This document shows positions 1-7,769 of a DNA stretch of 12,084 nt, piece by piece. The DNA is from Nitrososphaerota archaeon (lineage in GTDB: Archaea > Thermoproteota > Nitrososphaeria > Nitrososphaerales > CADDZS01). Within the stretch, counting starts at the first letter, position 1. The number at the start of each line of letters is the position of its first letter. Below the pieces are notes generated by a model that was given only the letters and a program-made list of their open reading frames with translations, had not been told where the DNA came from and did no database searches. The position numbers and the translations under genes were made by a program. The DNA lies in contig JAPCJU010000020.1 in NCBI GenBank assembly GCA_027886795.1, positions 1 through 12,084 on the forward strand. Direction: 5' to 3'.

Positions 1-752
1 AGTTTCACATCAAAAAATCTTGAGACATATGGGATCGCGCGGATCAAATATTCGCACCCTTTTTGGTGGGTGAGGCGACCCACAAACAAAACGAGCTTTT
101 CGCCGGGGAATACACCGTGCCTTTGTCTTACACGTTCTCTGTTCGGATGGATTCCGTTGAATTTATCCGGATCTATTCCTATCGGTATAACTCGGACCTT
201 TTTCTCAGGAAGCTGAAACTGATTCCTTGCGTCGATTTTCATCGACTCACTACAAACAATGACAACTGAGGACTCATATGTAATCCACCATTCCAGGCTG
301 TCAACCATCTTACTTTCAGGGGTGGTTACACCGCTGCTCCGCCTGAATTCGAGGGAATGCAGGGTCGAGACCATGGTAGTTTCCAAGAAAGTCTTGATTT
401 CGGCGCCGCATGGAAGTACGAGCCAGTCGTGAACGTGGACAATATCGAACGCACCGGTCTCTTTTGCCAATCTGCCCGCCCGCTTCGAAAAGTAATGATT
501 CATCATCATAACCCAAGTCTGAAAAGTTGGCGTAGGAGTTTCTATGCGAACCCTGTGCACGATTACTCCCCTGTCGTTATCTTCAAATGATGAACCTGGC
601 ATTTCATTTGTAATCACGTGCACTTCGTGACCCAATTCGGTCAGCGAACGTGATAGTCCCTCGACCACTCTCGAAATCCCTCCTACTATTCTGGGTGGGT
701 ACTCCCACGAGAGCATTAGAATTCTGAGCCTTTGTTTAGGATTATTTTCCAA
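1..752 (-). CDS. Family 4 glycosyltransferase (glycogen-synthase-like), C-terminus cut off by window edge
   Basis: This GT-B-fold glycosyltransferase would move a sugar from a nucleotide donor to an acceptor glycan in the cytoplasm. About 250 residues of the N-terminal and linker part are present and the frame is open to position 1. Visible motifs are WEYPPRIVGGIS (residues 16-27, the glycine-rich acceptor loop), VHVHDW, HSLEFRR, the YESSVVIVCSESM helix-strand, VIPIGIDPDKF, and LFVGRLTHQKG, which opens the donor-binding domain. I chose TTG at 752 because it gives the first beta strand (RLRILML) a full length; the ATG at 716 would cut into it. An in-frame TGA lies 18 bases upstream of the TTG. 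The gene is last in the sugar-activation operon, 52 bases after the fused nucleotidyltransferase, so it probably uses a sugar activated by those enzymes. Donor and acceptor are unknown. Confidence 0.85.
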   Translation of the reverse strand, partial: MENNPKQRLRILMLSWEYPPRIVGGISRVVEGLSRSLTELGHEVHVITNEMPGSSFEDNDRGVIVHRVRIETPTPTFQTWVMMMNHYFSKRAGRLAKETGAFDIVHVHDWLVLPCGAEIKTFLETTMVSTLHSLEFRRSSGVTTPESKMVDSLEWWITYESSVVIVCSESMKIDARNQFQLPEKKVRVIPIGIDPDKFNGIHPNRERVRQRHGVFPGEKLVLFVGRLTHQKGCEYLIRAIPYVSRFFDVK

Positions 753-804
753 ATTGCCACGAGCTCTATTTCAAGGAATGAGGGAAAAATTACCGGTTCT
801 TGTC

Positions 805-3303
805 TTATGTCATCGTGTCGTTGCCCGTAACGATGTCTGATACTTTGTTTTGAAACTCTCGAAGGATCGTCGAAGCAGACTGAAGATTTGACGATTCTGC
901 GACAATGTCGAAGACCGGCTCGTCCGTGCTCGGATTGATGAAGACCCATCCGCCCTCGACAAGAAACTTAATTCCCTCCAGACTTTCAACTCTCTTCTCC
1001 CCAAAATCCATGGCAAGTCTGCGCATTATTCGGCCCCTTTCATTCCAGGGGACTAGCACTACCCCCCTTGCAATCGTAGGCTGGTAGATCGTACTCTTTA
1101 CCTCATGGATTCTCGCACCCGTGCTAGAAAGATATTCGACAATCTTCCCCGCGGCCAGTAACCCGTCAGGAAATGGCAAGTCTTTGGAAACGATGAACTC
1201 TCCAGCGTCATTGCCGGCAAAAGTAGCTCGACCGGAACCGACAGCTTCCATCAACGCACGCGGTTCGGTCTTTAGACGATGAACCACTTGTCCACTACGT
1301 TCGGCAATGTTTTCGATCAGACCTGACGAACTGACGGGGACTGCTATCGCACCAGGTTGAATTCGCATCATTATCTCCGTCATCAAAGCCAGGGCTTCAT
1401 CCCCGCTTAACATTTCTCCCGTTTCATCCACAATTCTAATCGTGTCACCACCGCCAGCAAATCTGAATCCAGCGACCGCGCCAACAGCGGTAACAATATC
1501 CTTTAGATTTGATGGACTACTAGCTACGGATAGAGTTGTTGAATATGTGCCGGTACTTGCATTCAAACTAACAACCTCGCAACCCAGTTTGGAAAGAATT
1601 TGGGGCGCGGTTACAGATACAGGTCCCAATGCACAGTCTACGACAATCCTGGGTCTCGAGCTAGTTATCGGTCTGGAATCAACACTTTTGAGCACTAACT
1701 CTTCGTAAGCGTCGTTGCTCTGTGGAAGATAGTAAATGTCCGAGAGCTCTTCATAAGAAGATCTGTGAATCTCTTCCTTGAACAGAATACTCTCTATTTT
1801 TCGTTGGACTTCAGAGCTGATATTGAATCCGCTCGAATCAAGGAATTGCAGAATCGAATAATCCGGCTCGATCGGATTGGTACCAAAGTAAACTCCACCA
1901 TCAAGTCTGTTCGAGACTATTGATAGCCGAGTAAGTGGCAGGGGAGCGGCCCGGAGGTTAAAGACTGTGTTTCCAGTCGATAACAATCCGGCAATAAATG
2001 ATCTCTTCAACATTCGCGAGGATCTTAATGTGTCTCTCGCGACGACCACTTTCCCCTTAGATCCGGCGAAAGTCCCAAATGCGGCGCCTAACTTTGCGGT
2101 AATTTCAGGGGTTATCTCTACGTTAGAGATTCCTATTATTCCACGATTGCCAAAGATATTTCTCTGCCAGGTAAGACCCCAGACAAGGTTCTCCCGGACA
2201 ATCGCCCCGCTTTCGATGCTTTTGTCTGGCCAAATCCTCACCTTCTGCGCAACTTCAGTACCAGTTCCCAGTTGCGTCCCGTCGCCGACAATCGCCTCCT
2301 CAAAAACTCTAGCTCTGGGACGTAAGACGGAGCTTTTTCCGATAACGCAGCCTTTCGCTTCGGCTTCACGTCCGATGTACGCAAAATCGTATACAACAGA
2401 TCTTGAAACGACTGCGTTTGATTCGACAGAAACATTCGTTCCTATGCAAGTCAAAGGGCCTATGGAAGCGTGCTTGCCTATGGAGGATCGAGATCCAATA
2501 AGACACGGCCCCACGAGTTGAGCTGTCGAATGAATTTCGGCACCTTCTTCTATCCAAATGTTGTCGGGAGATTGTTTCCCGGGAATCTCGACGCCCGTCT
2601 TGCCTGAAAGAATATCGTGGTGAGCCGTGATGTATTGAGAAGGAATCCCTACATCGCACCAGTAGCCGTCCAAAGGGAGAGCATAGATCGGTTCACCCCT
2701 TTTCAGAAGCTTCGGAAATAATTCCTTGGAGAAATCGTATTGCTTCTCGGGATCAATCTCTCGCAGCGCTTCTTTGCTGATTACATAAATTCCACTATTG
2801 ACCGTGTCGCTGAATACTTCGGACCAGCCAGGTTTTTCTAAAAAGCGCGAAATTCTGCCTTCCGGGTCAGTCATGACAACTCCGTACTCGAGGGGGTTTT
2901 GAACTCTCGCCAAACCTATCGTGACCATGGCGCCCTTTTTCTTGTGAAATTCGATCAACCTTGTAAGATCGAAATCTGTCATCACGTCCCCAGAAATTAC
3001 AAGGAAAATGTCGCTCAACTCTTGTTCGATCGCCTTCACTGAACCCGCTGTTCCAAGGGGCTTATCCTCGAAGGAGTAATTCAGGTGAATGTTGAGGTCC
3101 TTAGCTCTTGCAAAAGCGGTTGTGATCTGATCAGCGAGATAATGCAGAGTGATGTGAGCTTCGCTAATGTCGTGTTTTTGTACCAGCCGAAGTACATGCC
3201 ACAATATCGGTCTGTTTACGACCGGTACAAGGGGCTTGGGTCGAGTGGAGGTGAGCGGCCGGAGTCTAGAACCTTCTCCTCCCGCCATCACGACCGCATG
3301 CAA
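805..3303 (-). CDS. Fused sugar nucleotidyltransferase / hexapeptide repeat / degenerate phosphohexomutase protein (mannose-1-phosphate guanylyltransferase-like)
   Basis: The protein has 832 residues in three parts. Residues 1-232 are a nucleotidyltransferase with signature GGEGSRLRPLTSTRPKP (8-24), GTAG (84-87), Asp106, EKP (156-158) and DVG (217-219), all intact; it should join a hexose-1-phosphate to an NTP, by family most likely GTP and mannose-1-P. Residues about 249-372 are left-handed beta-helix hexapeptide repeats. Residues about 378-820 follow the four-domain phosphoglucomutase/phosphomannomutase fold, but the phosphoserine loop TASHNP is replaced by GTNP (474-477) and the metal loop DGDADR by AGGGDT (616-621), so mutase activity is unlikely; the phosphate loop near NPSTDEP (790-796) is partly kept. 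The start is TTG, supported by a GGTGG Shine-Dalgarno-like site 6 bases upstream and by the family start MxAVVMAGG. It follows the isomerase gene by 57 bases. The nucleotide and sugar could differ from GTP and mannose. Confidence 0.9.
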   Translation of the reverse strand: MHAVVMAGGEGSRLRPLTSTRPKPLVPVVNRPILWHVLRLVQKHDISEAHITLHYLADQITTAFARAKDLNIHLNYSFEDKPLGTAGSVKAIEQELSDIFLVISGDVMTDFDLTRLIEFHKKKGAMVTIGLARVQNPLEYGVVMTDPEGRISRFLEKPGWSEVFSDTVNSGIYVISKEALREIDPEKQYDFSKELFPKLLKRGEPIYALPLDGYWCDVGIPSQYITAHHDILSGKTGVEIPGKQSPDNIWIEEGAEIHSTAQLVGPCLIGSRSSIGKHASIGPLTCIGTNVSVESNAVVSRSVVYDFAYIGREAEAKGCVIGKSSVLRPRARVFEEAIVGDGTQLGTGTEVAQKVRIWPDKSIESGAIVRENLVWGLTWQRNIFGNRGIIGISNVEITPEITAKLGAAFGTFAGSKGKVVVARDTLRSSRMLKRSFIAGLLSTGNTVFNLRAAPLPLTRLSIVSNRLDGGVYFGTNPIEPDYSILQFLDSSGFNISSEVQRKIESILFKEEIHRSSYEELSDIYYLPQSNDAYEELVLKSVDSRPITSSRPRIVVDCALGPVSVTAPQILSKLGCEVVSLNASTGTYSTTLSVASSPSNLKDIVTAVGAVAGFRFAGGGDTIRIVDETGEMLSGDEALALMTEIMMRIQPGAIAVPVSSSGLIENIAERSGQVVHRLKTEPRALMEAVGSGRATFAGNDAGEFIVSKDLPFPDGLLAAGKIVEYLSSTGARIHEVKSTIYQPTIARGVVLVPWNERGRIMRRLAMDFGEKRVESLEGIKFLVEGGWVFINPSTDEPVFDIVAESSNLQSASTILREFQNKVSDIVTGNDTMT

Positions 3304-3310
3304 ATAGAAA

Positions 3311-3315
3311 CCACC
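3311..3315 (-). promoter_or_regulatory. Ribosome binding site deciding the TTG start at 3303
   Basis: GGTGG on the minus strand lies 6 bases before the TTG at 3303. It matches part of the site expected to pair with the conserved archaeal 16S rRNA 3' end. The first ATG in this frame is codon 6 (GTG ATG GCG), which would remove the first beta strand of the nucleotidyltransferase. The site therefore supports TTG initiation. The pairing itself is inferred. Confidence 0.55.
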
Positions 3316-3360
3316 CGTTTACAAGGAGTCTACTGCGAAGAACTAAGATATCAGTTTTCT

Positions 3361-4500
3361 TCAGACAATTCTAGAAAGAAAATTCAGACGCGTCTTTAAC
3401 TCGTTCTTCAAGTAATCAATGGAAGGGGTCTGAATTGGATCAATGTGCCTGAATATTGCGGCATAGTAAGATGCGTAATCCAGAAAATACAGCATTGAAA
3501 GAATTCTACTCAGGTACGTCGTGCCGATGCTCGGCGCCTGAATAAATTGAAACTTGGATTTCTTCAGAATATCTTCTATGATCTGAAATCTGGTTTTGAT
3601 TTCAAGCGGATCGTCCTCGAGCCGTAAAAAGATGGGGACGAAAGTTGATCCGCTAGGATCCTCTTTCGCGACGCGCTTCTTTCCCGAAAACGTTCTGTCC
3701 CAGCCGACAATCTCGTTGTGGCAGAGTTCTGGAATGACGCCGTCGAACCCATGCATCTTCGCGTTTTCATTAAGAGACTGTCTGAACCTAAGACCCGCCG
3801 CTCTTGTGCGTTTGGAGGAATAGACAAGAGGTACGGAGTTTTTTCCTTGGGATACGGCAGACGCAATTTCGAGAGATCGGTTTTGTTTTGCCGATGCCCT
3901 AATACAAAGCTCCTGAACTCTGGACAAACTATCGATTGAGTCCGACACCTGCTCTTCGGGGACGCGCAAGTACCCGTTTTGCATCATGAATTTCAGGACG
4001 ACAAAGAAGAGGCCGGGGAAGGAGGATCTCGGAACCTTCAACATGGACGTCTTCGTAAACTTAATCCGAGAATTTGCCTTTGAGAATCGCTCTAACTGAC
4101 CACCGGAACCGAAAGTGCAAATATCAAATCCTCTCTTGCTGGCTTCAGAAAGAACAGAGAGAGTCTCCTCGGTGTTTCCGCTCGCACTTACTCCAACAAC
4201 GAGAGTCTCATTTGAAAAATACTTTGGCAAGTGATAATCTTTGAGAACATCAATCCTCAGAGAGTCAAACTCCATGGAAAGATCAGAAATAACTTCGCCG
4301 ACGATACCGGACCCACCCATCCCGGCAAAAAGAATCGAAGAATAAGTTCTTTCAAGCTGAGGAGGTACGGCTTCTTCCCATGAAGCTCTTGAAAAACTGG
4401 GCCAAGAGTCAAAGTCAGAACGGAGATTTGAGGTATCTATTTTCGGTAAGGAATCCAGAATTGATTCGATTTTCTTAGCAGAAACATGGGCGCGTTTCAC
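3361..4500 (-). CDS. Bifunctional phosphoglucose/phosphomannose isomerase
   Basis: This 379-residue cytoplasmic enzyme interconverts fructose-6-P with glucose-6-P and with mannose-6-P, feeding the sugar-nucleotide enzymes beside it. It has two SIS domains. The first carries GMGGSGIVG (60-68) and the sugar-phosphate loop SASGNTEET (105-113). The second has the family block ENAKMHGFDGVIPELCHNE (245-263), in which Glu245 and His261 match the catalytic Glu and His of archaeal PGI/PMI enzymes. Lys365, near the C-terminus, matches the family's conserved lysine. The length is slightly above the usual 300-330, mainly through an N-terminal extension of about 40 residues. The start is GTG, 12 bases after the stop of the GlmU-like gene, so it is in the same operon. 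The call rests on the combined motifs and is strong; the balance of the two activities cannot be read from sequence. Confidence 0.92.
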   Translation of the reverse strand: MKRAHVSAKKIESILDSLPKIDTSNLRSDFDSWPSFSRASWEEAVPPQLERTYSSILFAGMGGSGIVGEVISDLSMEFDSLRIDVLKDYHLPKYFSNETLVVGVSASGNTEETLSVLSEASKRGFDICTFGSGGQLERFSKANSRIKFTKTSMLKVPRSSFPGLFFVVLKFMMQNGYLRVPEEQVSDSIDSLSRVQELCIRASAKQNRSLEIASAVSQGKNSVPLVYSSKRTRAAGLRFRQSLNENAKMHGFDGVIPELCHNEIVGWDRTFSGKKRVAKEDPSGSTFVPIFLRLEDDPLEIKTRFQIIEDILKKSKFQFIQAPSIGTTYLSRILSMLYFLDYASYYAAIFRHIDPIQTPSIDYLKNELKTRLNFLSRIV

Positions 4501-4512
4501 AATTCTTACAAC

Positions 4513-5799
4513 TCACAAAAGCTTGAACCGACTCTTGGCTACCCGTTGAAAAGCCCTTTCGCTCTGCGTCATTTTATAAACTGACCTTATGAGCGCCTCC
4601 CTTGACGGACTCATCGACAGACCTCTTCTCTCCATCATTCGCCTTTGGGTCATGATTGAACTTTCAAAGCGGATTTCCGAGCTTTTCGCCCCGAGAGACT
4701 TTGCGTACATTGTAAACGAGGGTACGTCCTCAGCTGTAACACCAAAAATTTGAGAGCTCACTCCAATTTTTCTGCCTGCCATGACGAGGGTTCCTATGGC
4801 TGTCTTTGCCATATCTCCAAATATTGCACCAAATTTCATCAGACCTGTTCCAACTGATTTCCGGCCTAAATTTGACTTTATTTCGCCATACGTATTTTTG
4901 AGATTCGAGTTCGTCGTTAGTGCTCCAAGATTTACCCAGCTTCCCAATACAGAGTGACCGAGAAAGCCGTCGTGACTCTTGTTGCTGAATTCCGAAATGA
5001 TCGATTCTTCGATTTCACCCGACACTCTGCAATTAGGACCAATCGAAGTTCCTTCTCGAATTTTTGCCGATTTCACTTTTGTCCCGCTTCCAATAAAACA
5101 GGGCCCCGATAGGTGCGAGAAACTTTGAATCTGTACATTATCACCGATTATTACTGGACCTCTCCTGGAATCAATCGTAACGAACCGTTCAATATCAGAC
5201 GAATCTGGCACGACTGTCTTATCGCCCCTGACTTCGAAGCGACTCGATTTTTCAGAGACAACGGCTGGTTGTTTCTCTAAGAATTCGGACGAGATCTCTT
5301 CGGAATTTCGGCTTAACAGATCCCATGGATAACGTAAGAGCCCGCCGTTGATCAAGTCATCGGGAATCTGCTTGAACTGAATTTTCGGATTCTTCGATCT
5401 GACTATGCTCCGTGCCAGGGATGGACTTGCCCCGTCTAGCTGACCGAAAACAAGATTGCCGGAAGAATCGTGGAACAGAGTTTCGCTGCTATCGTTTAGA
5501 GCATTATCCATAAATCTCCAGATATCTTGAGTCGGCGAGATTAGGGAGTTGACCAGAACGCATCGACCCGAAACTTGTTCATTTATTTTCGAATTCGGGT
5601 GGATTTCCTTTGTAACAGATTCCAGGTACTTGGGAACGAAAAGATCCGAAGGAGAGGAAGACACTTTTCTTTCAATCTTTCTCAGTAAGGACTCGGTCCC
5701 TAGGATGAGATCAGCTGCGAGTTTAGTGTAAGTCAAGGGGTAAAAATTTTCGCGAACGGAAGTTTCACAAATTACTAAGCGGGAATTTCTTATCTTCAA
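4513..5799 (-). CDS. GlmU-like sugar nucleotidyltransferase / hexapeptide acyltransferase (alternative-GlmU type)
   Basis: The 428-residue protein resembles the alternative GlmU family (TIGR03991 type) best known from Bacteroidetes, linked to UDP-N-acetylglucosamine formation. The N-terminus carries the family's unusual opening block (ETSVRENFYPLTYTKLAADL, 12-31) in place of the GGxGxRL loop of ordinary nucleotidyltransferases. Residues about 213-355 form a left-handed beta helix. It includes SNKSHDGFLGHSVLGSWVNL (272-291) with His276 and His282, the region of the acetyltransferase site in this family, then NLGALTTNSNLKNTYG and a SKTG-like AKTAIGT (331-337). A basic tail (about 385-428) is extra. 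The TTG start overlaps the previous stop (TTGA, 5796-5799), so translation is coupled to the single-domain nucleotidyltransferase. It may supply the acyltransferase half of a two-protein GlmU, or be bifunctional by itself. The family placement is firm; the substrate is inferred. Confidence 0.82.
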   Translation of the reverse strand: MKIRNSRLVICETSVRENFYPLTYTKLAADLILGTESLLRKIERKVSSSPSDLFVPKYLESVTKEIHPNSKINEQVSGRCVLVNSLISPTQDIWRFMDNALNDSSETLFHDSSGNLVFGQLDGASPSLARSIVRSKNPKIQFKQIPDDLINGGLLRYPWDLLSRNSEEISSEFLEKQPAVVSEKSSRFEVRGDKTVVPDSSDIERFVTIDSRRGPVIIGDNVQIQSFSHLSGPCFIGSGTKVKSAKIREGTSIGPNCRVSGEIEESIISEFSNKSHDGFLGHSVLGSWVNLGALTTNSNLKNTYGEIKSNLGRKSVGTGLMKFGAIFGDMAKTAIGTLVMAGRKIGVSSQIFGVTAEDVPSFTMYAKSLGAKSSEIRFESSIMTQRRMMERRGLSMSPSREALIRSVYKMTQSERAFQRVAKSRFKLL

Positions 5800-6518
5800 A
5801 GGACTTTGCCCATTTTTTCTAGGAAAAGCTCGTCAGCCTTACGATAAGATTTTTCGTCCCCAATATCCAGGAACTCTTTGCCTTCAATTACGTAAGTGGA
5901 AACCTTCCCACCCGTTTTTATGATGCCTCTAACGACGTTATCGAAACCATACATTTGCCCGCGTGGAATATATTCGAAAAGCTTGGGTTCTGCGACGTAG
6001 CAACCGACGTTGATCAACCCTCCAACTTCAGGTTTTTCAGACCAGACGACTACGTCACCTTTTTTGTCCAGCTCTATCAATCCGTAAGGCAATTTCTGAG
6101 AGTATTTCATGAGCCCCATAGTAACAATTGCTTTCGACTCTTTGTGGTGTTTCAGCATGTCTCTTAGGTCAAAATCGAAAACCGAGTCCCCATACAACAG
6201 ATAGAAAGAGGACCTGATACCCGGCTTTGCATTCAACAGCTGACCGGAAATACCCAGAGGCTTTTTGGATCGAACATAGGAAATTCGAACACCCCATTCA
6301 GAACCGTCCCTGAAGTGCGATTCTATCATTTTGTGAAGATAGCTGACCGATAGAACGACATCCCTGACACCATTTTCCTTCAACCACATGATCAGGTGCT
6401 CCAACAAAGGTTTGTCTCCGAGCGGTAGCATCGGTTTTGGAACAAAGTAAGTATAAGGCCTCAGTCTCGTTCCCATTCCGCCTGCTAATATGACGGCTTT
6501 CGGAGACGAAGACATCAT
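5796..6518 (-). CDS. Single-domain sugar nucleotidyltransferase (NTP_transferase family)
   Basis: This 240-residue enzyme should condense a sugar-1-phosphate with an NTP, releasing pyrophosphate. Residues of the fold are intact: GGMGTRLRPYTYFVPKP (13-29) with Arg19 and Lys28, the metal aspartate in YGDS (Asp111), EKP (161-163), the sugar-contact INVG (169-172) and LDIGD (217-221). The usual GTAG loop reads GISG (89-92), a mild departure. It lacks the C-terminal beta helix of GlmU and of the fused protein in the same operon; its downstream neighbour, overlapping by 4 bases, supplies a beta helix as a separate polypeptide. The start is a double ATG; the first is chosen. It is the first gene of the sugar block, after 109 noncoding bases holding a TATA-like box. 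Glucose, N-acetylglucosamine or mannose could be the substrate; the sequence does not decide. Confidence 0.88.
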   Translation of the reverse strand: MMSSSPKAVILAGGMGTRLRPYTYFVPKPMLPLGDKPLLEHLIMWLKENGVRDVVLSVSYLHKMIESHFRDGSEWGVRISYVRSKKPLGISGQLLNAKPGIRSSFYLLYGDSVFDFDLRDMLKHHKESKAIVTMGLMKYSQKLPYGLIELDKKGDVVVWSEKPEVGGLINVGCYVAEPKLFEYIPRGQMYGFDNVVRGIIKTGGKVSTYVIEGKEFLDIGDEKSYRKADELFLEKMGKVL

Positions 6519-6538
6519 TTTCGAAAATTGAAAAATTA

Positions 6539-6553
6539 CTTAGTAAAAGTTTG
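6539..6553 (-). promoter_or_regulatory. Candidate archaeal promoter (TATA-like box) for the sugar-activation operon
   Basis: The minus strand reads AACTTTTACTAAG here, centred about 28 bases before the ATG at 6518. That spacing would place the transcription start at or next to the start codon, giving a leaderless message. The 109-base gap after ctaB also suggests a new transcription unit. The box departs from the TTTAWATA consensus, so support is moderate. Confidence 0.35.
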
Positions 6554-6627
6554 TGGAGATGCGCCCAGTAATTCTCGGTTATTTTCGATTTCTCAAAGAT
6601 TAGTTAGTCGACGAGGGCGAACATTTT

Positions 6628-7560
6628 CTATTTGGAGTAGACGAGAACGTCAACCATTATTCCTATGAAAACAAAGAAGAGGTATGGACTGGATATCTTG
6701 AAGACAGTCCAGGCTCTTGCGGGAGATGGATCTTTCAATAACCAGGCATTCACGAGTAGCATAACGCCGCCCAAGCCGCCGGTCACGAGAAAATATATGA
6801 GATGAAGATGAAAGCTGCTGTAGAACACGGGAATGATGCTGTAAAGAACCATTACGATTGTTGTTATTGCGATAACTTGTACCGATCGTCTCTCTGAAAT
6901 CACAACTGGAAGCATCGGGATTTTCGCTTCAGTGTAGTCTTCTCGGAAGCGAATTGCAAGTGACCAAATATGTTCCGGTATCCAGAAAAAAACAAGAAAA
7001 CCCAAGAAAATGGCAGTCGATAGTGGGATTACCGGATTTGTTGAGGCAAAATATCCAACAAGCACCGGCATAACGCCAGAAAATCCGCCTAGTATGATAT
7101 TCAGCCAACTTCGCCTTTTTAGGGCGAAGCTGTAAACGATGGTGTAGTCGAGGAATCCTACCAACATTGCAAGCGAACTGTATGGACTGAGGTAGTACGA
7201 AAGGGCCAGGCTGAGAGCCAAAAGGCCGATGCCGTAGACAGCTGCATTATTTGGAGAGATACGACCGGAAGGAATCGGCCTCGACTTTGTCCGTCGCATT
7301 ATCGCATCGATGTCTCGGTCAAAATAGCTTCCTATCGTGTTCGCGGCGGCTGAGCCAAGCCAGACCGAGACACCTACAAGAATGAGGGAAAGAAAATTAG
7401 TATGCCAACCTGCCGAAGCGACGTAAGAAGCCGCTCCGCAAAATACTAACAGAGATATGACGTTGGGTTTGGTGACATAATAGTAGTCTCGAAGGGTGCT
7501 AGAAGTTGAGGCGGCTCCAGGTTCTAATGGACTCGTTTTCGTCAAAATAACTATCTCCAT
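6628..7560 (-). CDS. ctaB: Protoheme IX farnesyltransferase (haem O synthase)
   Basis: CtaB is an integral membrane prenyltransferase of the UbiA superfamily. It attaches a farnesyl group to haem B to make haem O, for haem-copper terminal oxidases. The 310-residue protein has about nine hydrophobic segments. The first Asp-rich motif is clear: Asn74 in AANTIGSYFDRDIDAIM (72-88), followed by RRTKSRPIPSGR, a haem O synthase signature. Further matches are KRRSWLNIILGGFSG (148-162) and FFWIPEHIWSLAIRFREDY (191-209) followed by AKIPMLPVV (212-220); the His in PEH matches the conserved PPHFW motif. The first 25 or so residues are a soluble extension. The ATG at 7560 is used. The gene stands alone, 216 bases after cofC and 109 before the sugar operon, with a strong inverted repeat just upstream. 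Other UbiA enzymes, such as geranylgeranylglyceryl phosphate transferases, lack this motif set. Confidence 0.93.
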   Translation of the reverse strand: MEIVILTKTSPLEPGAASTSSTLRDYYYVTKPNVISLLVFCGAASYVASAGWHTNFLSLILVGVSVWLGSAAANTIGSYFDRDIDAIMRRTKSRPIPSGRISPNNAAVYGIGLLALSLALSYYLSPYSSLAMLVGFLDYTIVYSFALKRRSWLNIILGGFSGVMPVLVGYFASTNPVIPLSTAIFLGFLVFFWIPEHIWSLAIRFREDYTEAKIPMLPVVISERRSVQVIAITTIVMVLYSIIPVFYSSFHLHLIYFLVTGGLGGVMLLVNAWLLKDPSPARAWTVFKISSPYLFFVFIGIMVDVLVYSK

Positions 7561-7579
7561 CCATCAAGGAAAATATGTA

Positions 7580-7617
7580 ATCGGAGAACGAGTCATGTTA
7601 GATTCTCAATCTCCGAT
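7580..7617 (-). promoter_or_regulatory. Inverted repeat / possible leader hairpin upstream of ctaB
   Basis: On the minus strand the arms are ATCGGAGATTGAG and CTCGTTCTCCGAT, separated by a 12-base loop. They pair over 13 positions with a 2-base internal mismatch: 8 perfect outer pairs, then 3 inner pairs. The element ends 19 bases before the ctaB ATG. It could be a leader hairpin controlling ctaB, an operator for a dimeric repressor, or a terminator for the cofC transcript, as TATTTTCC follows soon after. It matches no riboswitch class I recognise. Confidence 0.5.
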
Positions 7618-7632
7618 TTCAGAAAAATAATT

Positions 7633-7647
7633 CAAGTATACAACTTG
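7633..7647 (-). promoter_or_regulatory. Small palindrome overlapping a TATA-like sequence, candidate ctaB promoter
   Basis: The minus strand reads CAAGTTGTATACTTG, 5-base arms around a TGTAT centre. The TATA-like core lies about 80 bases before the ctaB ATG. If it is the TATA box, transcription would begin near 7614, within the start of the inverted repeat, and the whole hairpin would sit in the 5' leader. No better TATA-like box is seen at leaderless distance from ctaB. This is weak evidence. Confidence 0.25.
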
Positions 7648-7741
7648 GCCTTTGAATTGCTTTACAAGTCGAAATTTTCCTAGCATCGTTAATAATAGTT
7701 TCAGTCCTGATAATTTTGTTTTCTGAGCGTCTTTCCCAATC

Positions 7742-7769
7742 AAGAAAACATCCCGCCCGAAGTACCGGG
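7742..7769 (-). terminator. Possible terminator after cofC
   Basis: Just after the cofC stop the minus strand can form CCCG-GTACTT-CGGG, followed by a short T-run (ATGTTTTC). The stem is only 4 pairs, so this is a weak candidate, but its place at the end of the nadE-cofEDC operon is right. Confidence 0.28.

Noticed and set aside
316..516. Minus-strand open frame inside the glycosyltransferase region
   Set aside because: It is an out-of-frame reading; the frame that is open from 752 to the window edge gives a complete set of GT4 motifs.
714..716. ATG at 716 as start of the glycosyltransferase
   Set aside because: It would remove half of the first beta strand (RLRIL). The in-frame TTG at 752 restores the usual family N-terminus.
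1967..2521. 184-codon open frame on the plus strand
   Set aside because: It lies wholly antisense to the hexapeptide and mutase parts of the fused nucleotidyltransferase, which has clear domain matches; its translation resembles no family I know.
3297..3299. ATG near the start of the fused nucleotidyltransferase
   Set aside because: It is out of frame with the protein; the TTG at 3303 is in frame and has a GGTGG site in front.
3085..3399. 104-codon plus-strand frame spanning the junction of the fused gene and the isomerase gene
   Set aside because: It covers the ends of two well-supported genes on the other strand and shows no recognisable domain.
7580..7617. Hairpin upstream of ctaB as a CRISPR repeat
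   Set aside because: It occurs only once and there are no spaced copies in the window.
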